Positions 25,570-38,702 are shown, counted from the stretch's first letter. The stretch is DNA of 64,000 nt from Tolypeutes matacus (GCA_026826555.1 JAKSZT010054571.1:539429-603428); one strand, 5' to 3'. A program made the numbers and translations. Notes: a model not told the origin generated them from the sequence alone.

Positions 25570-26545
25570 GGTTCTTCACATCTATAAAGCAAGAAATATA
25601 CTTGTTTTCTTGGTTGCTATGCACTTCTTTTCACTTACAACCAATGTCAAAACACAGCTTTTACCCAATGATATGCCAGTGCAGTAGTTTATTCACTTTT
25701 AAAATCTAAGTAAGATTCTTTTTTAGTTCACTGCTATGCACATATTTTCACTTACAATCAACTTCAAATCACTGGTTTTACCTAACACTCTGTGAATGCA
25801 GGAGGTACTTCAATTTTTATAGGTAAGTAAGATACTTGTTTTATTGGCTGTTATGAACTTGTTTTCACTCACAATCAATGTCAAAACACTCCTTTTATGT
25901 AATGCTATGCCAATGCAGTGGTTTCTTAAGGTTTGAATACTAAGCAAGATACTTGTTTCCTTGGCTGCAATGCACTTGTTTTCACTTACAATAAAATTCA
26001 AAACACTGGTTTTACCTAACACACTCTGAATGCAGGTGGCTCTTCAGTTTTGACAACTAAGAAAGATAGTCTTTTCTTTGACAGCTATGCACGTGTTTTG
26101 TCTTAAAATCATCTTCAAACTTTGGTTTACCTAAAACTCTGGGAATGCAGTCAGTTTTTCAGTTTTGAAAATGAAGAAAGAATCTGGTTTCATTGGTGTC
26201 TCTGCATGTGTTTTCACTTATAATCAATGTTAAAACACTGGTTTTGTCCAGTGCTCTGTGAATTCAGACTGTACTAAAGTTATGAGACACAAGAGAGATA
26301 CTTGTTTCCTTCACTGCTATGCACTTGCTTACACTTAAAATCAATATCAAACACTGCTTTTACCTAACACTATGCCAATGCCACACTTCCTTCACTTTTG
26401 AAATTTAAGTAAGATTCTTGTTTTTTTTTCCTGCTACACATGTCTTTTCATTGGCAGCTATGCATGTGTTTTCACTTGAAATCAACATCAGAAACCTGGT
26501 TTACCTAAAACTCTGTGAATGTAGTCGGTTTTCTGTTTTGATATT
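25570..26545 (+). repeat. Satellite array, HOR family 2 (right remnant)
   Basis: Resumes inside the monomer that the L1 interrupted and continues with d, e, a, then i, j, k, l variants (for example ACACTCTGAATGCAGGTGG at about 26025). About eight monomers remain before the switch back to family 1 near GGTTTTCTGTTTTGATATTTC. Confidence 0.88.
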
Positions 26546-29500
26546 TCATTGGCAGCTATGCATTTGTTTTCACTTACAATGTCAATATGCTTGTTTTACC
26601 TAATACGCTGAGAATCCAAATTGTTTCTTCAAGTTGTGAAAACTAAGGAAGTCACTTTTTCATTGGTATCTATGCACTTGTTTTCACTTATAAACAATGA
26701 CAAAACAATGGTTTACATAACTCTCTTGGAATGCAGTAGTTTCTTCAGTTTGGAAAACTAAGCAACTTACTTCTTTAAATGACTGCTACACACTTAGTTT
26801 CACTTGCTGTCAATGGCAAATCAGTTGTGATATGTAACATTCTGTCAATGCAGGAGTTACTTCTGTTGTGAAAACTAGGCATGCTACTTTCTGAAATTGG
26901 CAGCTTTGCACTTGTTCTCACAATCAATGAAAAACACTGGTTTTATCTAACACTATGCAAATGTAAGTGGCTCTTCACTTTTGAAAACTATACAAGTTAT
27001 TCATTAATTGGCCACTGCACACTTCTTTTCACTTACAATCAATGTAAAACAGTGGTTTTACCTAATACTCTGTGAATGCAGTAGGTTTTTCAGTTTAGAA
27101 AACTAAGTAAGTTACTTGTTTAATTGGCTGCTGTGCACTTGTTTTCTCTTACAATGTCAATTTTCTGGTTTTCCCTGATTTGCTGAGAATGCAGTTGGTT
27201 CTTGAAGTTGTGAAAACAAAGGAAGTTACTTTTTCATTGGGTGCTATGCACTTGTTTTCACTTACAATCAGTGACAAAAGAGTGGTTTACTTAATGCTCT
27301 TTTTTAAATTATTATCATTTTATTATTTTTTTCCTAATGCTCTTTGAATACAGTAGTTTCTTCATTTGATAAAACTAAGCAAATTACTTCTTAAATGAAT
27401 GCTATGCACTTGTTTTCATTTACAGTCAGTGGCAAATCAGTGGTGATACCTAACACTCTATGAATGCAGTAGTTTCTTCAGTTGTGAAACTAAGAACTTT
27501 AATTCTTTAATTGTCTGCTATGCACTTTTTTCTCACAATCAATGAAAAAACACTGGTCTTACATAACCATTGTGAATGTAATTGGTTCTTCCGTTTGGAA
27601 AACTATGTATGTTACTCATTTAATTGCCTGCTGCACACTTTTCATTTACAATCAATGTCAAAACAGTGGTGATATGTAAGATTCTGTGAATGGAGTCATT
27701 TCATCACTTGTGAAAACTAAGCAAGTCCTCATTTAAGTGGCTGCTATGACTCATTTTCATTTACAATATCAAAACATTGGTTTTACCTAATCTTTGAATG
27801 TAGGAGGTTATTCAGTTCTGTAAAAAAATCAAAATACTTATTTTGGCTGCTATAGCCCTTTATTTCATTTACAGTCAATGTCAAAACAGTGGTTTTACCT
27901 AAGGCTATGGGAATGAAGTAAGTTATTCAGTTTTGAAAATTCAGCAAGTTACTTGTGTTATATGATGATATTTATTCTCCCTTACAATCAATGCCAAAAT
28001 AGAGGTTTTACCTAATGGTCTATGAATGTGGGAGGTCCTTCAGTTTTGAAAAGTGAGCAATTTACTTTAAAATTGACTCTTACACACTTGTTTTCACTTA
28101 CAATCAATGTCAAAATGCTGATTTTACCTAATACTTGTGAATGCCATAATTTCTTCAGTTGTGAAAATTAAGTAAGTTACTTTTTTATTTGCTGCTATGC
28201 ACTTGTTTTCACTTAAAACAAATGTCAAAGCCCTGGTTTTACCTAACATTCTGTGAATGAAGGAGATTCTTCAACTTTCAAAAATTAAACAAGGTACTTG
28301 TTTAAGAGGATACTATACGTTTCTCACTTACAATTAATGAAAAACACTGGTTTAACCTAGCACTTTGTGAAGGTAAGTCGTTCTTCAGTTTTGAAAACTA
28401 AGCAAATTACTCATTCAGTTGCCTGCTACACATTTCTTTTCACTTATAATCAATGCCAAAACAGTGGTGATACATAAGATTCTGAAAATGCAGTCATTAA
28501 TTCACTTATGAAAACTAACAAGTCCTTGTTTAATTGGCTGCTCTGCACTTGTTTTCACATACACTAAATATCAAAACACTGGTTTTACCTAACGCTCTGT
28601 GAGTGTAGGAAGTTCTTTAGTTTTGAAACTGAGCAAATGAATTCTTTCTTTGGCTGCTATGGCAATTTTTTTCACTTACAATCAATGGTTTTACCTAATG
28701 TTCTGTGAGTGCAGTATATACTTCAGTTTTGAAAACTAAGCAAGTTACTTGTTCAATTGGCTTCTATGCACTTGTTTTCAATTACAATGTCCATATGCTG
28801 GTTTTATCTAATACACTGGGAATGCTCTTGTTTCTTCAAGTTGTGAAAACTATGCAAGTTATCTTTTCATTCGGTACTATGTAATGTTTTCACTTACAGT
28901 CAATGACAAAACCATGGTTTACCTATCAGTCTTGGAATCCAGCAGTTTCTTAATTTGGGAAAACTAAGCAATTTACTTCCTTAAATGAATACTACACACC
29001 TGTTTCCATTTACAGTCAATGGCAAATCCATTGCAATATCTAACATTCTGTGAATGCAGTAGTTTCTTCATTTGTGAAAACTAAGGAATTTATTTCTTTA
29101 ATTGGCTGCTACACACTTGTTTTCACTTAAATTAAATATCGAAACACTTTTTTGACTTAATGCTCTGTGAATGAAGATCCTTCAATTTTGAAAACTAAGC
29201 TAATTGCTTGTTTAATTGCATGCTACACACTAGTTTTCACTTACAATATAAAAACACTGGTTTTACACAATACTCTAAATGCACTACGTTCTTCAGTTTT
29301 GAATTCCAAGCAAGTACTTTAATTTGCTGTTATGCACTTTTTTTCACTTATAACCATTGTCAAAATCCTGGTTTTACCTAACAATCTGTGAGTGAAGGAG
29401 GTTCTTATGTTTTCAATAATAAAGGAAGGTACTTGTTTTATAAGATACGATTCATTTGCTTTCACTTACAGTGAATGTCAAAACCCTGGTTTTACCTAAC

Positions 29501-32500
29501 ACTCTCTGAATGAAGGAGGTTCTTCAGTTATCAAAAATTAAAGAAGGTACTTTTTAAATAGGATACTATTCACTTCTTCTCACTTACAATCTATGAAGAA
29601 ACCCTGGTTTTAACTTTGTGAATGTAAGTGATTCTTCAGTTTTGAAAACAAAGCAAGTTACACATTTAATTACCTGCTAAACACTCCTTTTCACTTACAA
29701 TCAATGTCAAAATGGTAGTTTTACTTAATATTCTGTGAATGCAGGAGCTTCTTCAGCTGTGAAAACTAGGCATGTTACTTTCTTAATCAGCTGTTGCACT
29801 TGTTCTCACAGTCATTGTAAAAACAGCAATTTTACCTAACACTTTGTGCATGTAAGTGGTTATTCATTTTGGAAAACTATGCAAGTTATGCATTTAATTG
29901 CCTGCTGCACACTTCTTTTCTCTTACAATCAATGTCAAAGCACTGGTTTTACCTAATGCTCTGTGAATGCAGTAGTTTATTCTGTTTTGAATTCTAAGTA
30001 AGTTACTTGTGGTATTTGCTGGTATTTTTTCTCAATCACAATCAATGCCAAACAGTGGTTTTGCCTGATGCTCTATGAATAGAGGAGGTCCTACAGTTTT
30101 AAAAATGAAGTAAGTTACTGGTATAATGGCTGTTACACCCTTGTTTTCACATACATTCAATGTAAAATGATGGTTTTACATAATACTTGTGAAGTCAGTA
30201 GTTTTTGCAATCAAGAAAATTAAACAAGTTTCTTTTCCATTTCATGCTATGTACTTGTTTTCACTTACAAACAATGTCAAAAGCGGGTTTTACCTAATGC
30301 TCTGTGAATGAAAGATGTTCTTCGGTTTTCAAAAATTAAGTAAGGTACTTGTTTAAAAGGATACTATTCACTTGTTTTCACTGGCAATCAATGTTAAAGT
30401 GGTCACTTTACCTAGCCTACTGTAAATGCAGGTGTTTCTTCAGTTGTGAAAACTAGGCTCTTTACTTCCTTAATTGGTTGCTTTACGCTTCTTTTCACTT
30501 ACAATCAAGGAAAAATCCCTGGTTTTACCTAACACTTTGTGAATGTAAGTGGGTTCTTCAGTTTTGAATCCTATCAAGTTCTTTTCACTTACAATCAATG
30601 TCTAAGCAGTTGTAATACATAAGATTCTGTGAATACAGTCATTTCTTCACTTGTGAAAACCAAGCATGTCCTTGTTTAGTTGGCTGCTATGTCCTTGTTT
30701 TCACCTACAATATATATCAAAACACTGGGTTTACCTAATATTCTGTGAATGTAGGAGGTTCTTCAGTTTTGAAAACTAAGCAAATTACTTCTTAATTTGG
30801 CTGCTATAGCACTTGTTTTCACTTACAATCAATGTCAAAACACTGGTTTTACCTAATGCTCTGTGACTGCAATAAGTTCTTCAGTTATGAAAACCAAGCA
30901 AGTTACTTGTTTAATTGGCTACTATGCACTTGTATTCACTTACAATGCCAATATGCTGGTTTACCTAATACCCTGAGAATGCAGTAGTTTCTTCAAGTTG
31001 TGAAAACTAAGCAAGTTACACTTCCATTGGGTGTTATGCACTTGTTTTCACTTAAAATCAATGACAAAACAATGGTTTGTGTAATGCTCATCTTCAGTTG
31101 CAATCAATGTCAAAGCAATGGTGATACATAACATTCTGTAAGTGCAATCAATTCTTCTCTTGTGAAAACTAAGCAAGTTATTTCTTTAATTGGGCTGTTA
31201 CACAATTGTTTTCACTTTCAGTCAATGTCAATCACTGGTTTTACCTAACACTGTGAATGCAGGAGTTTCTTCAATTTTGATCATTAAGCAAGTTACTTGT
31301 TAACTTGCTGCTATGCACTTGTTTTCACTTACAATCAATGTCAAAATTCTGGTTTTATGTATGCTCTTTGAATGGTGTACTTTCTTCAGTTGTAAAAATT
31401 AAGCAAGTTACTTCTGCAATTGGCTGATATACACTTGTTTCAACTTACAATCAATGTCAAAACACTGATTTTACATAATATTCTGTGAATTCAGGACGTT
31501 CTTCAGTTTTGAATTCCAAGTAAGTAGTTTAATTTGCTGCTATGTACATGTTTTAACTTACAACCAATGTCAAAACCCTGGTTTTACCTAATGATCTGTG
31601 AATGAAGGAGGTTCTTCAGTTTTCAAAAATTATGCAAGGTACTTGTTTAATATGTTACTATTCACTTGTTTACACTTACAATCAATGTCAAAATTGTGGT
31701 TACACCTAACATTCTGTGAGTGCACGAATTTCTTCAGTTGTGAAAAATAGGCACGTTACTTCCTTAATTGGCAGCTTTGCATTTTTTCTCAGTTACTATC
31801 AATGAAAAAATACTGGTTTTATCAAATTATTTGTGAGTGTAAGTGTTCCTTCAGTTTTGAAAACTGAGCAAGTTATTCTTTTAAATGCCTGCTTCACACT
31901 TGTTTTCACTTACAATCAATGTCAACATGCTGGTGTTATTTAATAATTGTGAATGCAGTAATTTCTTCATTTGTTAAAACCTAAGCAAGTTACATTTTCA
32001 TTTGGTGCTATGCACTTGTTTTTTCTTACAATCAATGACAAAACCCTGGTTTTACCTAAAGCTCTGTGTATGCAGGTTTTCTTCACTTATGAAAACTACA
32101 CAGGTTTCTCCTTAATTGGCTGCTTTGCAATTTTTTTCACTTACAATCAATGAAAAAACACTGGTATTATGTAATACTTTGTGAATGTGGGTGGTTCTTC
32201 AGTTTTGAAAATGAAGTAAGTTTCTAGTTTAATTGCCTCTTACACACGTGTTTCACTTACAATCAACTACTAATCATTGTTGATACATAAGATTCTGTGA
32301 ATGCAACCATTTCTTAACTTTTTAAAACAAAGCAATCCTTGTTTACCTGCTATGCACTTGTTTTCACGTACATTAAATGTGAAAACTGGTTTTATCTAAC
32401 TCTTGGTGAATGTAGGAAGTTTTTCAGTTTTGAAAACTAAGCATTTTACTTGTGTATTTGGCTGCTATGCAGTTGTTTTCACTTACAGTCAATTTCAAAA

Positions 32501-33470
32501 CACTGGTTTTACCTAATGCTCTGTGAAAGCAGTAGGTTCTTCAGTTTTGGAAACTTAGCTAGTTACTAGTTTATTTGGCTTCTATGCACTTATTTTCACT
32601 TACAATGTCAGTATGCTGGTTTTACGTAATACTCTGAGAATGCAGTTGTTTCTTCAAATTGTGAAAACTACTCGTTACTTTTTCATTGGTTGCTATGCAC
32701 TTATTTTCACTTACAATCAATGTTGAAGTACAGGTTTTACGTAATGGTCTCAGAATGTAGGAGGCACTACAGTTTTGAAAACTAAGCAATTTCATGGCTT
32801 AACTGATTGCTATAAACTTGTTTTCACTTACAATCAATGTCAAAGCACTGGTTTTACCTAATGCTTTGTGAATGCAGTAGGCTGTTCTGTTTTGAATTCT
32901 GAGCAAGTTACTTCTGTGATTTGCTGTTATTCATTCTTAAAATCAGTGCCAATACATTGGATTTCCCTAATGTTCTGTGAATTCAGGAGGTCCTTCAATT
33001 TTGAAAACTAAGCAAGTTCATTGTTTAATTGGCTGCTAAGCATTTGTTTTCACTTACAATGTCATTTTGCTGGTTTACCAAATAAACTGAGAGTCCAGTT
33101 GTTTCTTCAAGTTGTGAAAACTATGCAAGTTACTTCTTCATTGTGTTCTATGCACTGGTTTTCACTTATAATCAAGTCCAAATGCTGGTTTTACCTAATG
33201 CTCTGTGAATGCAGGAGTTTCTTCAGTTGTAAAAGCTTGGCACATTCCTTACTTAATTGGTTGTTTGCCGTTGTTCTCAGTTACAGTCAATGTAAAAAAC
33301 TTGGTTTAACCTAACACTTTGTGAATGTAGGTGGTCCTTCAGTTTTGAAAACTAAGCAAGTTTCTAGTTTGTTTGCCTGCTATATACTTGTTTTTATTTA
33401 CAATAAATGTCAAAGCAGTGGTGATACATAATATTCTATGAATGCAGTCATTTCTTCACTTGTGAAAACT
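26546..33470 (+). repeat. Satellite array, HOR family 1 (middle block)
   Basis: About 59 monomers. It starts with an E-type monomer (AATGTCAATATGC) and alternates stretches of the long module (E to D) with the six-variant module. The latter is marked by TTTGCTGGTATTT, GGCTGTTACAC, TTCATTTGGTGC or TTCATTTCATGC, GGATACTAT, TTGTTCTCACA and TTCTGTTTTGAATTC, for example at 29700-30500. A junction at about 31085 drops part of an F monomer. The block ends at GTGAAAACT, where an endogenous retrovirus begins. No gene is seen. Confidence 0.92.
27303..27334. other. 32-bp A/T insertion with flanking duplication
   Basis: A T-rich segment (TTAAATTATTATC followed by T-runs) interrupts an F-type monomer. 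It is flanked by the duplicated satellite word TAATGCTCTT, at 27292-27302 and 27335-27345. The arrangement resembles a very short retroposed tail in reverse orientation, but replication slippage is possible. Confidence 0.6.
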
Positions 33471-33529
33471 TAGTACACATACTGTAAGAAATGGAGTTGA
33501 ATTTCTTTTTAAAATTATAATATTAATTT

Positions 33530-34400
33530 TACTGTCTTGCCATTAAAAAATTGGGCCAGTTCTCAAAAATAATTTCCACAAGTAACTTTGAGTTTTGTTA
33601 AGTTTAGAGTCCCATGGTTGTGGGATATATCTTCCTTGATTTTTCCAATTTATTGAGCTGTTAGTAAATGCTGAATTACTGAAATTCCAGAAATAAGGAT
33701 TACTGGCATTAGTGATTACGGTTAAATTATTAATGATCCAAGATATGCTTGTGTTTTTAATAGGATTTGGTATTCCTATAAGGGCCTAATCATTTACAAT
33801 TCCATAGGAATCATTAAACAACACAACCTCTGTAAACCCATCACATATATTCCATTTGTCATCTAGTAATCTGTTTTGAGAGTGACGTGTAAGATTTACC
33901 ATATTTTCTGATTTATATGGTAAAGAAGGAAAAATGAGAATATAAATTCGAGTTTGATTTTTCTCTGTTAAAACTACGCTGCGATTTTGAGGTTGCATGC
34001 ACATGGAACCATATCCAATACAGAGTGTGGTCTATAAATGGTAAAGTTAAATTTTCTATAAATTTTTCTTCTTTTTTTAGCTTTAAGGGTAACTGTATGT
34101 CTATAAGTCCTGGAAAATGGTGAGATTGATTAAGATAAATTGGGTAAGACTCATCATTCCAGGTTAACAGCTCTAAAAGTGGTGGGTTGTTTATGTATGT
34201 TCAATAAGGGTAATTATGATGTGGTATCTTAACTTGACCTAATACTTTACCTATAATTAATCCTATGTGAAATCACCATGTCCATAGTTTCACTTTTGGC
34301 AGCATCTTCAACTCTAGGCTTGATTCTTCTGGAGGGGAGCCACTGCTGTTCTCCTGTTTCTGTAATGATAAGAGCAAAACCTCAGCCCTAAATTTTAACC
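33530..34400 (-). pseudogene. env: env surface-subunit remnant, class II ERV
   Basis: Env surface protein binds the receptor in the parent virus; here it is only a fossil. On the minus strand, three frames in turn give surface-protein-like text rich in N-glycosylation sequons. A block near 34050-34230 contains TWNDESYPIYL and HTLYWIWFHVHA. A 72-residue open segment lies at 33786-34004 (WNICDGF, FNDSYGIVND). A block near 33550-33760 has several NxS/T sites (NNLT, NASN, NSSIN). Multiple frameshifts and stops separate them. No transmembrane subunit follows, because the element ends at 33471. Assignment to the betaretrovirus-like group rests on the matching gag at 47.6-48.4 kb and is moderate. 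Confidence 0.62.
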
Positions 34401-34465
34401 TTTCCTTTTTCCCATTTATCAGTTGTTTCATTTTTCCAATATATCAGTTGTCTTCATTTTTCATT

Positions 34466-34828
34466 TTAATTCTTTTTATTAATTTCCCATTGTCTTATTG
34501 CTGCTGTGGAATTAAAAATTTGTTGTCTGTTAAGAAAATTTAAGGTAAGCAATGCTTTAGATTGTTTGTCTTGAGCAGATTCTCTTTCATCTTCCCTTTT
34601 TTGTTTTTGCAACATTAATTTTAGTAAGTGATTGTTTTTTTCTACAGTAGCTTGACCCTTGGAATTATTTGCTTGGGTAAGAGAATTTTGGATATATTTA
34701 TAGGGTTGTGTTAAAAGTGTGTTTGAGGGGGCTGCAATGGGGTAAATAAATGCTTGTGGGAAGGCAGAACAAGTGAGGCATAAAGGCTTGAAGACAAAAT
34801 ATTGACATATGGTTGGTGTATTGAACAT
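34466..34828 (-). pseudogene. pol: pol (RT) motif fused to unassigned sequence
   Basis: A 120-residue open segment begins with MFNTPTICQYFV, preceded in frame by LPQE. This is the conserved reverse-transcriptase block found before the catalytic aspartates in betaretroviruses. The rest (for example KREDERESAQDKQSKALL) does not continue as reverse transcriptase and I do not recognise it. A deletion fused a few residues of RT to other retroviral or leader sequence. The catalytic motif is not present. Confidence 0.55.
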
Positions 34829-36436
34829 TTCTTGTGGCAGGACCTTTTATTAATATTTAGTTAAGGTGTTTTTTTATAATTTAAAGAATATAAAATAAGT
34901 GTTTATAAATGTTTATAAACAGGTGTTTAACTGTTACATTCCAATCTTTTATAATATGTATACATACATTCACATGCTTACCAAACCAGGGGACACACTG
35001 ATATACTAGGTTATTGTTGTCTAGAGTTCTGGATAGATACAAGATAAATTTAGTTTAATAAGCTTATACTGACAATTAGAGTGAGAAACATGAATAACAT
35101 AATCAATTAAAAGATTAAGTTAATATTGAACAAAGTTACAGAATGACAGATAAATAGAGCAGTTGTGTATATATATATATATTTACCAATACTTAGCTTT
35201 TAGCTGGGAAGTGTTGAATTAACAACTGATACTAGAGTTTGGTTGATTATGTTTAGGATTAATGAATTTGATACTACAGATGCCAACTTGTTAGTATTTT
35301 GCTAATTCCTGAGGAAGGGACCAGCCTCCCCAGGAAGGAATACATCATTCCTTGGGCAGTATATTTTAAGATTTATGCATCAGTGCCCAGGAGAGTGACC
35401 AGCTCCTCCAGGGAGGAATACAACACCTCTTGAGTTGTACTTTATCTTTTTTAATTTGTGACAAAGCATCCTTGATGTGTGTACTATTTTAGTTTCCATT
35501 ATTTTTCCTGAAATATGAAAAATGTTAAGATTTACATGTACATATAACAAAATACATTTATGTGTAACATACAAGTTATTAAATTACTTAAGTATGCAAT
35601 GCAGTGCATTAAAGTGTTGATCAGTATTTAAGTATGTTATACATAATTCATAATTACAGTAGATTATATAACAATGAAAACTAATAAGAATTTTAACCAG
35701 CAGACATCCAATGAATAAACTTTTATTTTTTATGCATTTAAGATTTTTAGTAGCATGATTAGAATGACCTTAATTTCTTTATTTTGTATGGTTTGAGGCT
35801 TAGGATAAAACAAATTATTATTTTTTAATTGGGCTGTGGGGAAGCACATTAACTTGTAATCCTAATACCTGCATTGGTGTTGTTGTTAACATTATATTTA
35901 GACTTGGGGCTGTAGCTCACAATGTTGAATATAAACTTAATTTATTGTTGGCTATTTTACAGAAAGGGGAATGTGGGCTGGCTTGACTTGTTTAAGAAGA
36001 TACTAAAGAAAGCATTAGCAATTTTTAAAACAAAGTGAATAATGACATGACTGGATATTAATTTCTTCAAACAAACTAGCAATACTTGGGACTGCTGCAT
36101 ACTGCAGTGGTGTTATTTTAATTTGCTACAATTTACTGTTATGCACTACCCCTGGCTGTCTCTAATGGCTGTTTGTTTCTGTAGTTATAGATTTGCTTGT
36201 TTTAGCAGAGGTGGGGTAAATCAGATAAACTTAAGCTAAAGCATCTGCCTTTTGATTTTTAGGCAGAGAGGTAGATTTTGTGACACCTATTATTATCATA
36301 TTTTAAAATAATTAAAATTATGATTAATAACAGTATACTTTTATTTAATATACTGAAACATTATTAAATTTTCAGGAATTTTACACATTTTTAAGGTATT
36401 CATATGAGCTTTTCATTTATACAACTTTAATTGAAT

Positions 36437-36794
36437 TGATAAAGAAAAGTCACTGCAGCCTTACCCCTCCCCCCTTTTCTGACAAGAATCTCCTGCCTTA
36501 GAACTGAAACCTGCACTTCTGGCTCTGTAACCCTCCCTGATTGATTTTGTAACCTGCAGTTCTGCTTCTGTATCCATGCTTGCTTAATTGCCTAAAGTAA
36601 TGGAAAAATTCCACGCACCAATTCATTAGCCAATGAACAGGAGCCTGGAGACCCCAATAAAAACTCAAGAAAACTGGGCCTCAGGGCCCAGAATTTGGAA
36701 ACTGAACTTTCCTCAGGGCCTGCGTGTGTAATAAAACTTGGTTCCTCTGCTCCTCCGAGTGCCACTTGGGTTTCTGATCACAACAGCCACAGCA
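36437..36794 (+). repeat. 5' LTR of class I provirus
   Basis: Starts TGATAAAGAAAAG and aligns end to end with the LTR at 45885-46242. It holds a CCAAT box (about 36629), a TATA-like AATAAAAAC (about 36656) and a polyadenylation signal AATAAA (36730-36735) followed by U5. It ends with CA two bases before the primer site. By eye it differs from its partner at roughly one base in seven, so the provirus is old. Confidence 0.88.
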
Positions 36795-36796
36795 TT

Positions 36797-36814
36797 TGGT
36801 TCCCTGACCAGAAA
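36797..36814 (+). other. Primer-binding site, tRNA-Glu type
   Basis: TGGTTCCCTGACCAGAAA matches the complement of the 3' end of tRNA-Glu over the first 13 bases and then at most of the rest. It sits 2 bp after the LTR, as expected. Confidence 0.82.
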
Positions 36815-37443
36815 ACCCAACTGAGGTGGCCCATTGTGCCTCTGGTTTGGGACCAAAGGGTGCAATCAATGGCAATCTCCAATCAAATGAGGTAGGTGCC
36901 TCCTGTAGTCTTGACAGGACCTCCTTCTGAGGCAGACACCACGGGCCACCTCCCCACATCCCAGTCAGGCTCAAGAGAGAGATGGACTGAATGATATCAT
37001 AAGACTTTGGAAAGGTAAGCATATGGGTGCCAAGCCCCAGTCAGGCCCATTTCTGGACAGAAGAGGAGACTGATCATTTCCTGAGGTCTCACGTGATGAG
37101 ACTCCAGTATAGGGCAATTCCTATGGGAGGGATTGTTTAACCTCTGAGTGATTGTGTGTGCAAATGTGGATAGTAGGGGCTTGCACCTATTGTACCAGTT
37201 TGTGGCTCCATGGCCTGTGCCACGTAGTCAGTATGAGCCCCAACCATTTTCTGCAGCTACATCATATGGCACAACAGTGCACCTGGGAGATTGTCTGGAC
37301 ACCTTAGCTCAGATGAGCCTAAGTTCCCATGAGAGACATGATAGGTGTGCATCTGAGTGGACTTGAAAGAGGCACCCCACCTTTGTCTGTCTTGTGCTAC
37401 CAACACAGGTTATATGCTCATTACAATCAAAAACCACCATCTT
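36815..37443 (+). other. Leader of the class I provirus
   Basis: Non-coding leader between primer site and gag. A splice-donor-like AGGTAGG lies at about 36889. Several short open frames on both strands show no family resemblance. The leader is cut at 37444 by a LINE-like insertion. Confidence 0.6.
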
Positions 37444-38702
37444 CCTCCTCTCAATCCCCATTGTCTCCCAATTTTTCATTTAATTTTCAAAGAAGTTTTA
37501 GGTCACAGCAAAGTCACACACGGAGTGCTGGAGACTCCCAGATACCAAACCACCCCTGCTTCCCCACCCCATATTAACTCCCCTCCTTTTTTTTTTTTTG
37601 GTTGTTAGCATTGTTATAACTGTTATGCAGATAGCAAAATATAGCAACTAAACATTGTCAGTGATTTACAGTATAGTTTACAATTTAGATGATACAGTTA
37701 AATAATTTTGATGATATTTACCATGTCCTGTGTCCATTACTGAAAGGTAATGAAAAACCTTCCCCATGACCACCAAACATCCCATTAGATCTTGACTGTT
37801 CCCTTCTCCCCAGCCCCCCAGGGCCCATGATACCCCCCTCTCCTAACCCATGGAATGTCAAGATTCACAGTTACATGCCATGGGGATTTGAACCAGCACA
37901 CCAGACATCCGATAAAACAGTGATAAAGGGAAGGAAAAGGGGGGAAAAAAGAAGAGAGAAAGGAAATAAAATTGAATATATGTATATATATATTTTAAAG
38001 GCATTTCCTTTGCTTTTTTGCCCATTTTTTGAATGTCCCAATCCACTAATTATATTTTATTTTGTTTTGTTCTTTGTTTGATTATTTGGTTTTTTTCCTT
38101 CTCTTTTTTTTTTTTCCCCTGAGTTTCCTTATGTTTGTCTCTTGCATGTAAGCTTATCACACTTGTTTCTTTTTCCTAGTAAGTGTATTTGATTATTTTA
38201 TGGACTAAATGTTCATGGAGGATTTGGATCACAGANNNNNNNNNNNNNNNNNNNNNNNNNNNNNNNNNNNNNNNNNNNNNNNNNNNNNNNNNNNNNNNNN
38301 NNNNNNNNNNNNNNNNNNNNNNNNNNNNNNNNNNNNNNNNNNNNNNNNNNNNNNNNNNNNNNNNNNNNNNNNNNNNNNNNNNNNNNNNNNNNNNNNNNNN
38401 NNNNNNNNNNNNNNNNNNNNNNNNNNNNNNNNNNNNNNNNNNNNNNNNNNNNNNNNNNNNNNNNNNNNNNNNNNNNNNNNNNNNNNNNNNNNNNNNNNNN
38501 NNNNNNNNNNNNNNNNNNNNNNNNNNNNNNNNNNNNNNNNNNNNNNNNNNNNNNNNNNNNNNNNNNNNNNNNNNNNNNNNNNNNNNNNNNNNNNNNNNNN
38601 NNNNNNNNNNNNNNNNNNNNNNNNNNNNNNNNNNNTTGTATGTATTGTGAGAATTTTGATTTTTACCCATAATAAAAAAAATAAAATAAATAAAAAAAAA
38701 AC
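37444..38702 (+). mobile_element. LINE-like insertion containing an assembly gap
   Basis: Flanked by a perfect 13-bp duplication, AAACCACCATCTT, at 37431-37443 and 38703-38715. The right end is an A-rich tail (38668-38702) preceded by TGAGAATTTTGATTTTTACC, the same 3' end found reversed at 46808-46870. The left part (from about 37450) contains a T-run at 37588 and sequence that resembles LINE non-coding DNA in the opposite orientation, which would fit 5' inversion by twin priming. This is tentative, because the joint would lie in the gap. Confidence 0.72.
38236..38635. other. Assembly gap (400 N)
   Basis: Exactly 400 undetermined bases. The round length suggests a placeholder and not a measured distance. 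The true content is probably the middle of the LINE-like insertion. Confidence 0.97.

Larger units (their letters stand above)
33471..36436 (-). mobile_element. Class II (betaretrovirus-like) ERV, 3' part
   Basis: Non-satellite, A+T-rich DNA carrying retroviral remnants on the minus strand: env surface-protein sequence (about 33530-34400) and a short pol motif (34790-34828). It belongs with the gag and LTR remnants at 46243-49500, the two halves being separated by a later provirus. No LTR is found at the left end. The element stops within env surface sequence directly against the satellite at 33471. The stretch 34830-36436 holds no clear coding signal. A pair of imperfect direct repeats of about 50 bp lies at 35313-35365 and 35393-35445, and a TA microsatellite at about 35167. 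Confidence 0.7.

Noticed and set aside
35160..35185. TA microsatellite as a regulatory element
   Set aside because: It is an ordinary simple repeat in A+T-rich decayed sequence, with nothing around it to suggest function.
36230..36300. RNase H or integrase fragment on the minus strand (text like NQKADALA)
   Set aside because: The match is a few residues, the frame is broken at once, and the position relative to the RT motif at 34.8 kb is the wrong way round.
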